Origin: Nakamurella sp. PAMC28650
Lineage (GTDB): Bacteria > Actinomycetota > Actinomycetes > Mycobacteriales > Nakamurellaceae
Assembly: GCF_014303395.1 (NCBI RefSeq)
Contig: NZ_CP060298.1
Coordinates: 4,483,001 to 4,547,000, forward strand
DNA length: 64,000 nucleotides
Direction: 5' to 3'
Positions within the stretch are counted from its first letter, which is position 1; the number at the start of each line of letters is the position of its first letter. Shown one piece after another: positions 55,827 to 64,000 of this stretch. A program made the translations under genes and the position numbers. Below the pieces are notes generated by a model that was given only the letters and a program-made list of their open reading frames with translations, did not search any database and had not been told where the DNA came from.

Positions 55827-56813
55827 ATGAACATTCCCCTGTCGATCCTTGATCTGGCACCGATCAACAAAGGGCAGAGCGTCGGTGAGGGCATCGCCGC
55901 GAGCGTCGCGCTCGCGCAGCGGGCCGAGGCCTTCGGGTATCGCCGCGTCTGGTACGCCGAGCACCACAACATGTCCTCGATCGCCTCCTCGGCCACCAGC
56001 GTGCTGATCGCCCACATCGCCGCGAACACCTCGACGATCCGCCTCGGAGCCGGCGGCGTGATGCTGCCCAACCACTCGCCCCTGACCATCGCGGAGCAGT
56101 TCGGCACCCTCGCCTCCATCCACCCCGGACGGATCGATCTCGGCCTCGGCCGCGCCCCGGGTTCGGACCAGATGACGGCGCGGGCCATGCGCCGCGACCC
56201 GGGCTCGTCGGACCGGTTCCCGGACGATGTGCTGGAACTGCAGGGCTACCTCAGCGGGAAGTCACTGGTCCCCGGGGTCACCGCGGTGCCGGGTCAGGGC
56301 ACCGAGGTCCCGCTGTACATCCTCGGGTCATCGTTGTTCGGGGCCCAGCTCGCCGCTGCGTTCGGCCTCCCGTTCGCGTTCGCCTCGCACTTCGCACCGG
56401 CGTCGCTGATGGAGGCGATGGCCATCTACCGCAGGGACTTCCAGCCGGGCGCGCAGCTGACCGAGCCCTATGCGTTCGCTGCGCTCAACGTCATCGCCGC
56501 CGACTCGGCCGAAGAGGCCGAGCGGGAGCTGCACCTGGTGAAACGGGCCAGGGTTTCGCTCCTGTACGGCCGGAGCGGCCGCACGTTCACCGACGAGGAA
56601 GCCGACTTGGTGATCGAATCGGACGCCGGTCGGCAGATCGAGCAGATGGTCCGCTACTCGGCCGTCGGAACGGCTTCGGAAGTGCGGAACTACCTCGACG
56701 AGTTCGCGGAGCTGACCGGAGCCGACGAGCTGATCACCGCCCACCAGGCGTCCACCACCGAGTTCCGGCTGCGGTCGGTCGAGCTGACCGCCGACGCCAT
56801 GGCCACCGTCTGA
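55827..56813 (+). CDS. Luciferase-like flavin-dependent oxidoreductase (MsnO8-type)
   Basis: 328 residues, LLM superfamily. The start [20 protein letters not shown], then [20 protein letters not shown] and [19 protein letters not shown] are typical of the MsnO8/YhbW-like FMN monooxygenase group. Substrate unknown. It stands alone between the acs terminator and a small convergent membrane gene. Confidence 0.9.
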   Translation: MNIPLSILDLAPINKGQSVGEGIAASVALAQRAEAFGYRRVWYAEHHNMSSIASSATSVLIAHIAANTSTIRLGAGGVMLPNHSPLTIAEQFGTLASIHPGRIDLGLGRAPGSDQMTARAMRRDPGSSDRFPDDVLELQGYLSGKSLVPGVTAVPGQGTEVPLYILGSSLFGAQLAAAFGLPFAFASHFAPASLMEAMAIYRRDFQPGAQLTEPYAFAALNVIAADSAEEAERELHLVKRARVSLLYGRSGRTFTDEEADLVIESDAGRQIEQMVRYSAVGTASEVRNYLDEFAELTGADELITAHQASTTEFRLRSVELTADAMATV

Positions 56814-56837
56814 GGTACCGGGTCCGGTCCCGGGACG

Positions 56838-57011
56838 TCACCTGCGAATGATCACCAGACACACCGCCGCCAAACCGACGGCGAGCACGAACAGGTCGAA
56901 GACGCGGCCGAAAACTGAATCGGCGGTGACCAGGGCGGCCAGTCCGATGGCCGTGATGACCGCCGCGGACAGGAGCCTGCCTGCCTGCCTGACCCGCTTG
57001 CTGGACGCCAC
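56838..57011 (-). CDS. Small two-helix membrane protein
   Basis: 57 residues from GTG 57011: basic N-terminus (VASSKRVRQAGR) and two hydrophobic segments (LLSAAVITAIGLAALV and VFDLFVLAVGLAAVCLVIIR). The composition is convincing for a membrane protein. Function unknown. It is divergent from the metallo-beta-lactamase gene and converges on the luciferase-like gene. Confidence 0.55.
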   Translation of the reverse strand: MASSKRVRQAGRLLSAAVITAIGLAALVTADSVFGRVFDLFVLAVGLAAVCLVIIRR

Positions 57012-57093
57012 CGCCAAGACGCTACGCGGTGGGCACCGAAGCGTCCGTCGTACTGTGTGCGCAGCGAATGTCGCACGACGGAAGAGGTTCACC

Positions 57094-57723
57094 ATGCAGA
57101 TCACCAAACTCGGCCACTCCTGCCTGCACGTCGCCGACGGCGACGCCGACATCCTGATCGACCCCGGCACGTTCTCGGCCGGTTTCGAGACGCTGACGGG
57201 GCTGACCGGCATCCTGATCACCCACGAGCACATGGACCATCTGGACCTGGATCGACTTCCCGCGTTGGTCGCGGCGAACCCGCAGGCGCCCGTCTACGCC
57301 GACGCCGGCTCTGCCCCCAAGATCGAGGCGGTCGGCATCACGGTCACGGCGGTGAAGGCGGGCGACTCCTTCGACGTGGGAACCACTGTCACCGTCCACG
57401 GCAAGAACCACGCCGTCATCCACGCGGACCTCCCTGACGTCGCCAATGCCTCCTACCTGATCGGCGGGCGCCTGCTGCACCCCGGTGACTCGCTCGCCGT
57501 GCCGGCCGTGCCCGTCGAGATCCTGGCAGTGCCGGCGGCCGCGCCGTGGATGGCGCTGAAGGAGGGCGTCGACTTCTACCGGGCCGTCTCCCCGGCGGTC
57601 GCCTTCCCGATCCACGAGAAGATCCTGGCGAACCCGGGCATGGCCTACGGCCTGCTGGAGAAGTTGGGCCCGCAGTCCTCGAAGTGGTTGGCCCCCGCCG
57701 ACGGCGAGACCTTCGAGGTCTGA
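57094..57723 (+). CDS. Metallo-beta-lactamase-fold hydrolase (UlaG/UPF0173-like)
   Basis: 209 residues. LGHSCLHVADGDADILIDPG opens the fold, and the metal motif ITHEHMDHLDLDRL is intact (His-x-His-x-Asp-His). Further His residues occur in HGKNHAVIH, GGRLLHPGDSL and FPIHEK. It is a probable Zn- or Mn-dependent hydrolase with unknown substrate. GAAGAGG precedes the ATG. The next gene starts 4 bases after its stop, so it belongs to the glutamine-synthetase-like operon. Confidence 0.88.
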   Translation: MQITKLGHSCLHVADGDADILIDPGTFSAGFETLTGLTGILITHEHMDHLDLDRLPALVAANPQAPVYADAGSAPKIEAVGITVTAVKAGDSFDVGTTVTVHGKNHAVIHADLPDVANASYLIGGRLLHPGDSLAVPAVPVEILAVPAAAPWMALKEGVDFYRAVSPAVAFPIHEKILANPGMAYGLLEKLGPQSSKWLAPADGETFEV

Positions 57724-57727
57724 TCAC

Positions 57728-59107
57728 GTGACGGCCCAGCACGTGCTGTCGTCCCAGGCGCTGCCGGGGTCGGCCACTGCGGCGGACCTGGCGGATCTGC
57801 ACGTCCGCCTCCAGTCCGGCGGGATCGAGCTGATCGTCGGCACGGTGGTGGACATGGCCGGCGTGATCAGGGCGAAAGCGGTGCCGGCGCAGCGGGTCGA
57901 GTCGTTCCACCGCCCGGGGCTGGGTGCCTCACCGACGTTGAACGCGTTCTGCCTCGACGGTGTCGGGATCGCCCACACCCCAGCGATCGGCGTCACCGGC
58001 GACCTCCGGCTGCGGCTGGAGACCGGGTCGATCACGCCCATCGGAGACCGGATCGCCTGGGCCCCCGCCGAGTTCTTCGACCAGCAGGGCACACCGGATC
58101 CGGGCTGCGCGCGGGGGCGACTCCGCGAGATGGTCGCGGCGGTGAGCGCGGACGGCCTCGAGGTCCTCATCGGGTCGGAACTGGAGTTCGTCCTGACCGG
58201 TCCGGCCGGCGAGCGACTGACGACCGGCACCTGGCAGCCGTACGGGGCGGCACCGGCGCTGGCGCACAGCCCGTTCCTGACCGATCTGGTCCGGACGTTC
58301 GCCTCGGCCGGGCTGCCGGTCGAACAGGTCCACGCCGAGTACGGCCCTGACCAGTACGAGATCTCCCTTCCCCCGGCGGCCCCGCTGGCCGCCGCCGACC
58401 AGGTCGTCCTGGCCAGGGTGCTGCTGGGGCGCATCGCCGGACGACACGGAGTCGGCGTCTCGTTCTCCCCCGTTCCCTTCGTCGGCAGCGCGGGAAACGG
58501 TGCGCACCTGCACCTCTCGCTTCGCCGGGACGGGCAGCCGCTGCTGTCGGACGGCACCGGTCCGCATGGCCTGCAACCGGACGGTGCTGCCGCACTGGCC
58601 GGCATCGTCAACGGCCTACCCGAGTTCATCGCGGTGGTCGCGGGCGCGCCGCTGTCCGGTACCCGGCTCGGCCCCGGGACCTGGGCCGGCGCCTACGCGT
58701 GCTGGGGCCTGGAGAACCGTGAGGCCGGCGTCCGCCTGTGTGCGGCGACGCCCGGCAATCCGTACGGCGCGAACATCGAGGTCAAGTGCGTGGATCCGGC
58801 CGCCAACCCGTACCTCGCGGTGGCGAGCATCCTCGGTCTGGCGCTGGCGGGTATCGCCTCGTCAGCAGCGCTGCCGGAGGAGGTGGCGGTGGATCCGTCG
58901 TCGATCCCGGGCGACCCCATCCCGCGGTTCCCGCACGATCCGGTCCAGGCCGCCGAGCTGCTGGAGACCTCCGCTCTCGCGCAGCAGATCCTCGGGCCCC
59001 GGATCGTGCAGTCACTGCTGGCGGTCCGCCGGTGGGAGATTGCCGCGTACGCCGACCTGCCGGTGGAGGAACTGTCCGCCGCTCTGCGCATGGTGTGGTC
59101 GGGATGA
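57728..59107 (+). CDS. Glutamine synthetase-family ligase
   Basis: 459 residues. Metal- and nucleotide-binding landmarks of the GS fold: GSELEFVLTG (near 150), HAEYGPDQYEISLPP, SAGNGAHLHLSL (near 257) and NPYLAVASILGLAL. The N-terminal half differs from housekeeping GlnA and no adenylylation Tyr region is seen. It is therefore probably a GlnA-like gamma-glutamylation enzyme for an amine, not ammonia. GTG 57728. Its stop overlaps the amidohydrolase start. Confidence 0.88.
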   Translation: MTAQHVLSSQALPGSATAADLADLHVRLQSGGIELIVGTVVDMAGVIRAKAVPAQRVESFHRPGLGASPTLNAFCLDGVGIAHTPAIGVTGDLRLRLETGSITPIGDRIAWAPAEFFDQQGTPDPGCARGRLREMVAAVSADGLEVLIGSELEFVLTGPAGERLTTGTWQPYGAAPALAHSPFLTDLVRTFASAGLPVEQVHAEYGPDQYEISLPPAAPLAAADQVVLARVLLGRIAGRHGVGVSFSPVPFVGSAGNGAHLHLSLRRDGQPLLSDGTGPHGLQPDGAAALAGIVNGLPEFIAVVAGAPLSGTRLGPGTWAGAYACWGLENREAGVRLCAATPGNPYGANIEVKCVDPAANPYLAVASILGLALAGIASSAALPEEVAVDPSSIPGDPIPRFPHDPVQAAELLETSALAQQILGPRIVQSLLAVRRWEIAAYADLPVEELSAALRMVWSG

Positions 59108-60276
59108 GCCCGGACCCGTTCGCCGGTGTGGATCCGGAGGTTCCGTCGGGGCTGGCCGGCGCGCTCGCGGCACTGTCCCTGGTCGATCACCACGTGCACG
59201 GGTGTTTCGCCGGGCCGGTCTCCCGGGCGACGCTCGAGGAAGCACTCAACGAGGGCTCGCCGGATCCGATCCCGTCGTGGATGACGCAGTTCGATTCCCA
59301 GCTCGGTTTTGCGGTGCGACGGTGGTGTGCGCCGATTCTCGGGCTGGCGGCCCACGCCGACCCGGACGAGTACGTGGCGGCCAGGTCGGCACTGTCGACG
59401 GAGGATCTCTCGCGTCGCATGCTCGTGGCCGCCGGCGTCCGGACCTGGGTGGTGGACACCGGCTACTCCGGGGATCAGATCGTGTCGCCATCGGTGTTGT
59501 CGGCCTGGTCGGACGGCGAATCGGTGGAGATCCTCCGGCTGGAATCGCTGGCCGAATCCCTGATGGCCGAGGGTGTCTCGCCGACCGACTACGCCGACGC
59601 GATGCGTGCCCGCCTGGCGGGCGCCGGCCCGGGAGTGGTCGGAACGAAGTCCGTGGTGGCCTACCGGTGCGGGTTCGACATCGACTGGTCCCCGCCGACC
59701 GGGTCGGCGGTCGAGGTCGCCGCCCGGGAGTGGGCGCAGCAGATCGCCGAGGGTCGGCCGATCCGGCTGACCTCGCCGGTGCTGGCGGCCTTCGGCATCC
59801 ACTGCGCGGCCGCCGCCGGTCTGCCGGTCCAGTTCCACGTCGGCTTCGGCGACCGGGATCTCGATCTGCACCGCGTCAACCCGATGCTCCTGCTCCCACT
59901 GCTCCGGCAGCCCGTGGTGGCCGCGGTACCGGTGATGCTTCTGCACTGCTACCCCTTCCACCGGGAGGCCGGGTACCTGGCACAGGCCTTCGACCAGGTC
60001 TACTTCGACATCGGGCTCTCGGTGAACCACCTCGGGGCGAGGGCGACCGATCTGGTGGCCCAGTCGTTGGAGCTGGCGCCGTTCGCCAAGCAGCTCTACT
60101 CCTCCGACGCCTTCGGGCCTCCGGAGCTGCACCTGCTCGGCGCGGTGCTGTGGCGCCGGGGAATGGGTCAGGTGCTGGGCCGGTGGGTACGTCAGGGAGA
60201 TTGGGCCGAACGGGATGCGATCCGGGTGGCGGAGATGATCGGCCGCCGCAACGCCGAGCGCGTCTACCGGATTTGA
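59104..60276 (+). CDS. Amidohydrolase-family protein
   Basis: 390 residues, amidohydrolase-2 type TIM barrel. LSLVDHHVHGCFAG holds the His-x-His metal pair; VQFHVGFGDRDLDL, VMLLHCYPFHREAGYLAQAF and LYSSDAFGPPELHL supply later metal and catalytic positions. It overlaps the GS-like gene by 4 bases. The pair mirrors the two halves of fungal FluG (amidohydrolase plus GS), suggesting that one makes and the other breaks a gamma-glutamyl or amide bond in the same pathway. Confidence 0.88.
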   Translation: MSPDPFAGVDPEVPSGLAGALAALSLVDHHVHGCFAGPVSRATLEEALNEGSPDPIPSWMTQFDSQLGFAVRRWCAPILGLAAHADPDEYVAARSALSTEDLSRRMLVAAGVRTWVVDTGYSGDQIVSPSVLSAWSDGESVEILRLESLAESLMAEGVSPTDYADAMRARLAGAGPGVVGTKSVVAYRCGFDIDWSPPTGSAVEVAAREWAQQIAEGRPIRLTSPVLAAFGIHCAAAAGLPVQFHVGFGDRDLDLHRVNPMLLLPLLRQPVVAAVPVMLLHCYPFHREAGYLAQAFDQVYFDIGLSVNHLGARATDLVAQSLELAPFAKQLYSSDAFGPPELHLLGAVLWRRGMGQVLGRWVRQGDWAERDAIRVAEMIGRRNAERVYRI

Positions 60277-60345
60277 GCGCGCGGCGGCTCCGGGCCGGCC
60301 CGCTCGCACGGCCGCGAACTACAGGCCGTCGACGTAGTCCTTCGC

Positions 60346-60864
60346 CTAGCGGAGTCCCCACGAAGTGTGCTCGCGCACCAGCTTGATCGCCGAGACCGGC
60401 TGCCCGGACGCTTTCATCGACCTGGCCTGCAGTTCCACCTCCAACGACACCGTCGACGCGCTGGGAGTCGTCTCCACCGGGGTGCCGGTGTCGGGCCCGA
60501 TCGGCTGATGCTTCATCGGATCGGGTCCGGCCGGCTCGGTGCCGGTCTGCCCGAAGTCGCCAGGGGAGGATGCGGACACCTGCGGTGCGGGCGGGATAGG
60601 CGGGACCGACTGCACGGGCGGCACGGCCATCCGATCGACCATCTGCTTCGCCGACGCCAGCCCGAGACCGGGCGTGCCGTCCCGCAACATCTTGATGGCC
60701 GGAATCTTCTGGTTCGCGCGGGCCAGCGCCCTGACCCGGCCGACCAGTTCGGGATCGAGCAGGAGCTGCGTCGGGTCGACGCCGCCGACAGCCCGGCGTG
60801 CGACCACCACCATCAGCACCGCGACCACGAGAAGCGCCACCATGACCCAGATCCAGACGCTCAC
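60346..60864 (-). CDS. Membrane-anchored protein with two L7/L12-like segments
   Basis: 172 residues from GTG 60864. One N-terminal helix (VWIWVMVALLVVAVLMVVVA) is followed by RANQKIPAIKMLRDGTPGLG with LASAKQMVDRM, which resembles the C-terminal domain of ribosomal protein L7/L12 (KIAVIKVVREITGLGLKEAK). A Pro/Ser-rich linker leads to a second partial copy, MKASGQPVSAIKLVREHTSW, at the very end. Function unknown. ISAs1 lies 91 bp upstream of its start. Confidence 0.75.
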   Translation of the reverse strand: MSVWIWVMVALLVVAVLMVVVARRAVGGVDPTQLLLDPELVGRVRALARANQKIPAIKMLRDGTPGLGLASAKQMVDRMAVPPVQSVPPIPPAPQVSASSPGDFGQTGTEPAGPDPMKHQPIGPDTGTPVETTPSASTVSLEVELQARSMKASGQPVSAIKLVREHTSWGLR

Positions 60865-60954
60865 GGTGGTTGATCCTAACCGGGCCCGGACCTCGACGCC
60901 GGACGGACGGGATCTCCTGCTCGGGACCGAGGGACCTTGGGTCACCCACGTGGC

Positions 60955-62307
60955 CAGGGCCCCGGCAAAGTCGCAGATCGCTCATGTCGGGCTGTTTTAG
61001 CTGGTCAGCACGAGTTTGGGTGGTCGGTGGGGGTCTCGGGCGTGATGTCGGACGGCTTCTGCGATGTTGCGGGCTCCGTCCAGTCGAAGAAGTCCGATGG
61101 CCAGGTTTCGTAGTGTGGCCATGACCTGGGGTCCGTTGCCGGTGCGGGCCTGGGACAGGTCTTCACCGAAGGTGACGTCCCGGACCCAGTGCAAACGGTT
61201 TTCAATCGACCAGTGTCCTCGGAGCCAGGTGCCCAGCTGCGCGGCGGACGCCTGGGTCGGGTGCAGGTCGGTGACCGCGTAGACGGTCTCGGTATGCCAC
61301 TTCTTGGATCGGATCGACCGGACTTTTCTGCTCACCTGAATCGCCTGGGCGGCGTGCGGAAACAGAATTCCCGCGGCGATGGTGACGACTTTGAGGGTTC
61401 GTTTCTCGATCCGTCCGTGTCCGCGGTCCTTCTGGGTGTCGGTGACGTCGACGTCGTTCCATGGGAGTTGGGCCAGTCGCCGCCGCAGCGTCGGTTGGTT
61501 ACCTTTCACGGTGAGCAGGTAATGCGCTCCGCGTTGCTCCACGAGATACTTGGCATGGATTTTCTGGCAGTGCATCGCATCGGCGGTGACCAACGCACCG
61601 AGCAACTCGATGTTGTCTAAAAGCTCGGCGAACATGGGGATCTCGTTGGTTTTGACATCGACGTCCAACTGCCCCAGGACCAGGCCTGCGGTGTGAGTGA
61701 GCGCTGAGAGCAGATGTCGGCACCGGCCGCCGGCCACGGCGGATCCCCGGACCGATTTGCCGTCGACTGCGATCACTTGAAATGTTTTCGACGCGGTGGC
61801 GACCACAGCGGCCCAGGTCCCGACGATGACATCCAAACCGTCGGCGTTGATCCTGTTCAGGGTTCGCCGGATCGTCGACTCGCAGGGTCTCTCACTGGAT
61901 ACGCCAAGTTTGGCCAATACTGCTGGTGCGGTGTCGGCGGCCCATTCGGCGATGGCGACGAAGGAGCGGGCACCGGCGATCACCGCGCACGCGGCCACCG
62001 CCAAAATGGTGGACAAGCCGTGCCGGCGGCCGCGCGCGCTGCGGGGGTCGGGAACCGATCGCAGGGCTCGGAGCAACGCCGCCGGCGCCGTGGGGATGTC
62101 GGGGAACTCATCTTCGTCGAATTGGTCAACGACGGTATACCTGGGTGATGATGACATCGGGCGTGGTCCTTGGCTGTGAGTGAGTGGCCTCAAGAACCTT
62201 CATGATCATCACCGTGGGCCACGCCCACCCGCAAACCGCCCCTCCCGGCGTGTCGCAACCCATCGCCGCAGCTCAAGAATTGTCAACCCGACTTTGCCGG
62301 GGCCCTG
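60955..62307 (-). mobile_element. ISAs1-family insertion sequence, complete
   Basis: Perfect 19-bp terminal inverted repeats CAGGGCCCCGGCAAAGTCG. A perfect 10-bp target duplication CCCACGTGGC flanks it (60945-60954 and 62308-62317). Length 1,353 bp with one intact transposase. The identical duplication and intact gene point to a recent insertion. Confidence 0.95.
60997..62157 (-). CDS. ISAs1-family transposase
   Basis: 386 residues. N-terminal DDE_Tnp_1-associated region (LRSVPDPRSARGRRHGLSTI), then the catalytic core: VIAVDGKSVRGSA (Asp), LVTADAMHCQKIHAKYLVEQ (Asp) and HWSIENRLHWVRDVTFGEDL (Glu). ATG 62157 has AAGGA 9 bases upstream; the frame extends to 62193. The frame is intact. Confidence 0.93.
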   Translation of the reverse strand: MSSSPRYTVVDQFDEDEFPDIPTAPAALLRALRSVPDPRSARGRRHGLSTILAVAACAVIAGARSFVAIAEWAADTAPAVLAKLGVSSERPCESTIRRTLNRINADGLDVIVGTWAAVVATASKTFQVIAVDGKSVRGSAVAGGRCRHLLSALTHTAGLVLGQLDVDVKTNEIPMFAELLDNIELLGALVTADAMHCQKIHAKYLVEQRGAHYLLTVKGNQPTLRRRLAQLPWNDVDVTDTQKDRGHGRIEKRTLKVVTIAAGILFPHAAQAIQVSRKVRSIRSKKWHTETVYAVTDLHPTQASAAQLGTWLRGHWSIENRLHWVRDVTFGEDLSQARTGNGPQVMATLRNLAIGLLRLDGARNIAEAVRHHARDPHRPPKLVLTS

Positions 62308-62419
62308 CCCACGTGGCCGAGCCACCTGAGCGCGGAACTATTGTCGCGATCAGATCGTGACTCACACATCGGGTGTGCAGCAGAAGCGGCGACGGTGCCG
62401 CACGAGGAGGAACAACGAC

Positions 62420-63187
62420 GTGTACGAGGACCTCAGGGGCAAAGTCGCAGTCATCACCGGCGGCGCGCGGGGCCTCGGCTACCAGATGGCCGGTGCACTC
62501 GCCGCCCATGGAGCCGAGATCGCATTGATCGACCTGCTGCCCGAGGTCACCGACAGCGCCGCACGACTGGCGAGCACCAGGAGTGTGCGCACCGTCGGGA
62601 TCTCGGCCGACGTCACCGATCAGGACTCGATCGGCGGAGCGATCGCGGCCGTGGCCGGTTCGCTCGGCACCCCGTCGATCCTGGTGAACGCCGCCGGCAT
62701 CACCAGTTGGGGGGATTCCACCGACGTCACCGCCCAGGCCTGGCGCAAGGTCATCGACGTGAACCTGACCGGCACCTTCTTCAGCTGCCAGGCCTTCGCC
62801 CGATCGGTGTTCGCCGCCGGCGGGCAGGGCGCAATCGTCAACGTGTCGTCCATGTCGGCATTCGTGGTCAACGTGCCACAGCACCAGGTGTCCTACAACG
62901 CTTCCAAGGCGGCCGTCGACCAGATCACCAGATCCCTTGCAGTGGAATGGATCTCCAAAGGAATAAGGGTCAACGCCATCGCCCCCGGTTATTTCCTCTC
63001 GGACATGACGAAACAGTTCCTGGACTCCAACGAAGAACTGGGCAAGTACTGGAAGACGCTGATCCCGGCGGGCCGGATGGGACAGCCGGCCGATCTCGAC
63101 GGACTTGTCGCGTTCCTGGCGTCCGACGTCTCGCAGTACATCGTCGGCGAGTCCATCGTCATCGACGGCGGCTACTCGATTGTCTGA
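62420..63187 (+). CDS. SDR-family dehydrogenase (polyol/D-threitol type)
   Basis: 255 residues, classical short-chain dehydrogenase. NAD-binding ITGGARGLGYQMAG, NNAG equivalent NAAGITSWG, catalytic Ser in VNVSSMSA and YNASK with Tyr and Lys. The GTG at 62420 follows GAGGAGG by about 9 bases. A C-terminal VGESIVIDGGYSIV is standard. It is followed immediately by a second SDR. Substrate is probably a sugar alcohol, judged by general resemblance only. Confidence 0.9.
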   Translation: MYEDLRGKVAVITGGARGLGYQMAGALAAHGAEIALIDLLPEVTDSAARLASTRSVRTVGISADVTDQDSIGGAIAAVAGSLGTPSILVNAAGITSWGDSTDVTAQAWRKVIDVNLTGTFFSCQAFARSVFAAGGQGAIVNVSSMSAFVVNVPQHQVSYNASKAAVDQITRSLAVEWISKGIRVNAIAPGYFLSDMTKQFLDSNEELGKYWKTLIPAGRMGQPADLDGLVAFLASDVSQYIVGESIVIDGGYSIV

Positions 63188-63260
63188 CCCCGTTCCGGCC
63201 GAGCCCCTCCTGGGCGAGCCCTTCGCACGCGCATCCGGTGGCACGCCGGCCGGCGGGACG

Positions 63261-63980
63261 ATGGCCGGCCGGGTGGTGGCCGTCACCGGCTCCGGTTCGG
63301 GCATCGGACTGGCCACCGCCGCGGCGGTCTCGGCCCTGGGCGCCTCGGTGCTGCTGACCGGGCGGACCCGCGAGAAACTCGACGCGGCGGCGGCGAGGTT
63401 GCCGGGGCCGACCGCCGTCCTGACGGTCGACGTGTCCGCGACCGATGCCGGGCCGAAGGTGATGGCGGCAGCCATCTCCGAGTTCGGCCGGCTCGATGTG
63501 GTCGTCGCGAACGCGGGCGTCTACCTGCCGGGCGACCTGTGGGACGGGCAGACCGCGGACTTCGACCGCCTGATCGCCACCAACGTCTCCGGGGTGATCA
63601 ACACGGTCCATGCCGCCGTCCTGGCGATGCGGGGGGCCGGCCACGGCGGCGACATCATCGTGACCAGTTCCGTGTCGGGACACCAGGCGATCTCGTGGGA
63701 GCCGATCTACTCGGCCTCCAAGCATGCGGTCCAGGCCTTCGTCCACGCCGTGCGCCGGCAACTCGTCGGCTCCGGCATCCGGATCGGCGCCGTCGCGCCC
63801 GGCGTGGTGCTCAACGATCTCTGGCAGGTCACCAGCACCGACGAGATCAACGCCCGGGTCGCGGCCGGCGACGGGATCCGCTCCGAGGATGTCGCGGACG
63901 CCGTCGTGTTCATGTTGACCAGACCCCGGCACGTCGGCATCAGGGACCTGGTCATCCTGCCGGTGAACCAGGAGATCTGA
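63261..63980 (+). CDS. SDR-family dehydrogenase
   Basis: 239 residues from ATG 63261. Cofactor site VTGSGSGIGLATAA, ANAGVYLPG, catalytic TSSVSGHQAI and YSASKHAVQAF. The frame is open upstream to a TTG at 63180 that overlaps the stop of the first SDR gene; that 27-residue extension is poorly conserved in composition, so the shorter start is preferred. The two SDRs probably act in one oxidation pathway. Confidence 0.88.
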   Translation: MAGRVVAVTGSGSGIGLATAAAVSALGASVLLTGRTREKLDAAAARLPGPTAVLTVDVSATDAGPKVMAAAISEFGRLDVVVANAGVYLPGDLWDGQTADFDRLIATNVSGVINTVHAAVLAMRGAGHGGDIIVTSSVSGHQAISWEPIYSASKHAVQAFVHAVRRQLVGSGIRIGAVAPGVVLNDLWQVTSTDEINARVAAGDGIRSEDVADAVVFMLTRPRHVGIRDLVILPVNQEI

Positions 63981-64000
63981 GCAGTCCGTCGTCGGGGTCG

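Overview
The window is high-GC actinobacterial DNA. GTG/TTG starts are frequent, ATGA/GTGA overlaps couple genes, and there is a mycothiol-dependent oxidoreductase, F420-type luciferase-fold enzymes and a CtaJ-like cytochrome oxidase subunit. Positions 1900-21000 are broadly collinear with the mycobacterial Rv2465c-Rv2478c block: rpiB, mycothiol nitroreductase, pepN, DUF5130/ctaJ, HNH protein, glbO, aglA, Rv2474c-like, thioesterase, NAD-glutamate dehydrogenase, EttA, SSB. Gene content fits a free-living member of the Nakamurella/Frankia-side Actinobacteria, but the species cannot be fixed from the sequence alone.

Layout. (1) 1-24.3 kb: conserved housekeeping backbone, ending with a CtaG/CopD membrane protein, an SRPBCC-ArsR pair and tRNA-Arg(TCT). 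Inside it, about 600 bp between the MFS gene and the HNH gene hold no recognised gene. That stretch precedes a convincing 45-codon ORF with three RGVRVG repeats (9327-9464), the most unusual item here. (2) 24.3-38.4 kb: a decaying accessory region beginning at tRNA-Arg. It holds an IS630 fragment, Hsp20 and WYL relics, MerR, MarR and luciferase-like genes with single-base frameshifts, a vapBC relic, a frameshifted IS3 copy sitting on the 5' end of a cysteine-repeat lipoprotein, a desaturase, an L,D-transpeptidase and an IS5 copy. (3) 38.4-46.4 kb: a cobalamin riboswitch and btuFCD-like importer. An IS481-family element is inserted at the btuD stop codon and is itself split by a Tn554-like three-gene transposon. 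Two copies of an 80-bp repeat bracket this block. (4) 46.5-60.9 kb: a stress cluster (Usp, FMN-binding protein, BON protein), then an acetate/monocarboxylate module (LytS-type kinase, LytTR regulator, DUF485 protein, Na+/solute symporter, SatP-type channel, acetyl-CoA synthetase). After it come a flavin monooxygenase, a metallo-beta-lactamase hydrolase, a glutamine-synthetase-like plus amidohydrolase pair (a split FluG arrangement) and a membrane-anchored protein with L7/L12-like segments. (5) 60.9-64 kb: a complete ISAs1 copy with a perfect 10-bp target duplication, then two SDR dehydrogenases.

Functional logic. The riboswitch should turn off btuFCD when cobalamin is plentiful. The acetate module couples a two-component switch to uptake (symporter and SatP) and activation (Acs). 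The MerR and ArsR pairs carry visible operator-like palindromes. The mobile elements cluster at 24-46 kb and mark that stretch as the plastic part of the chromosome.
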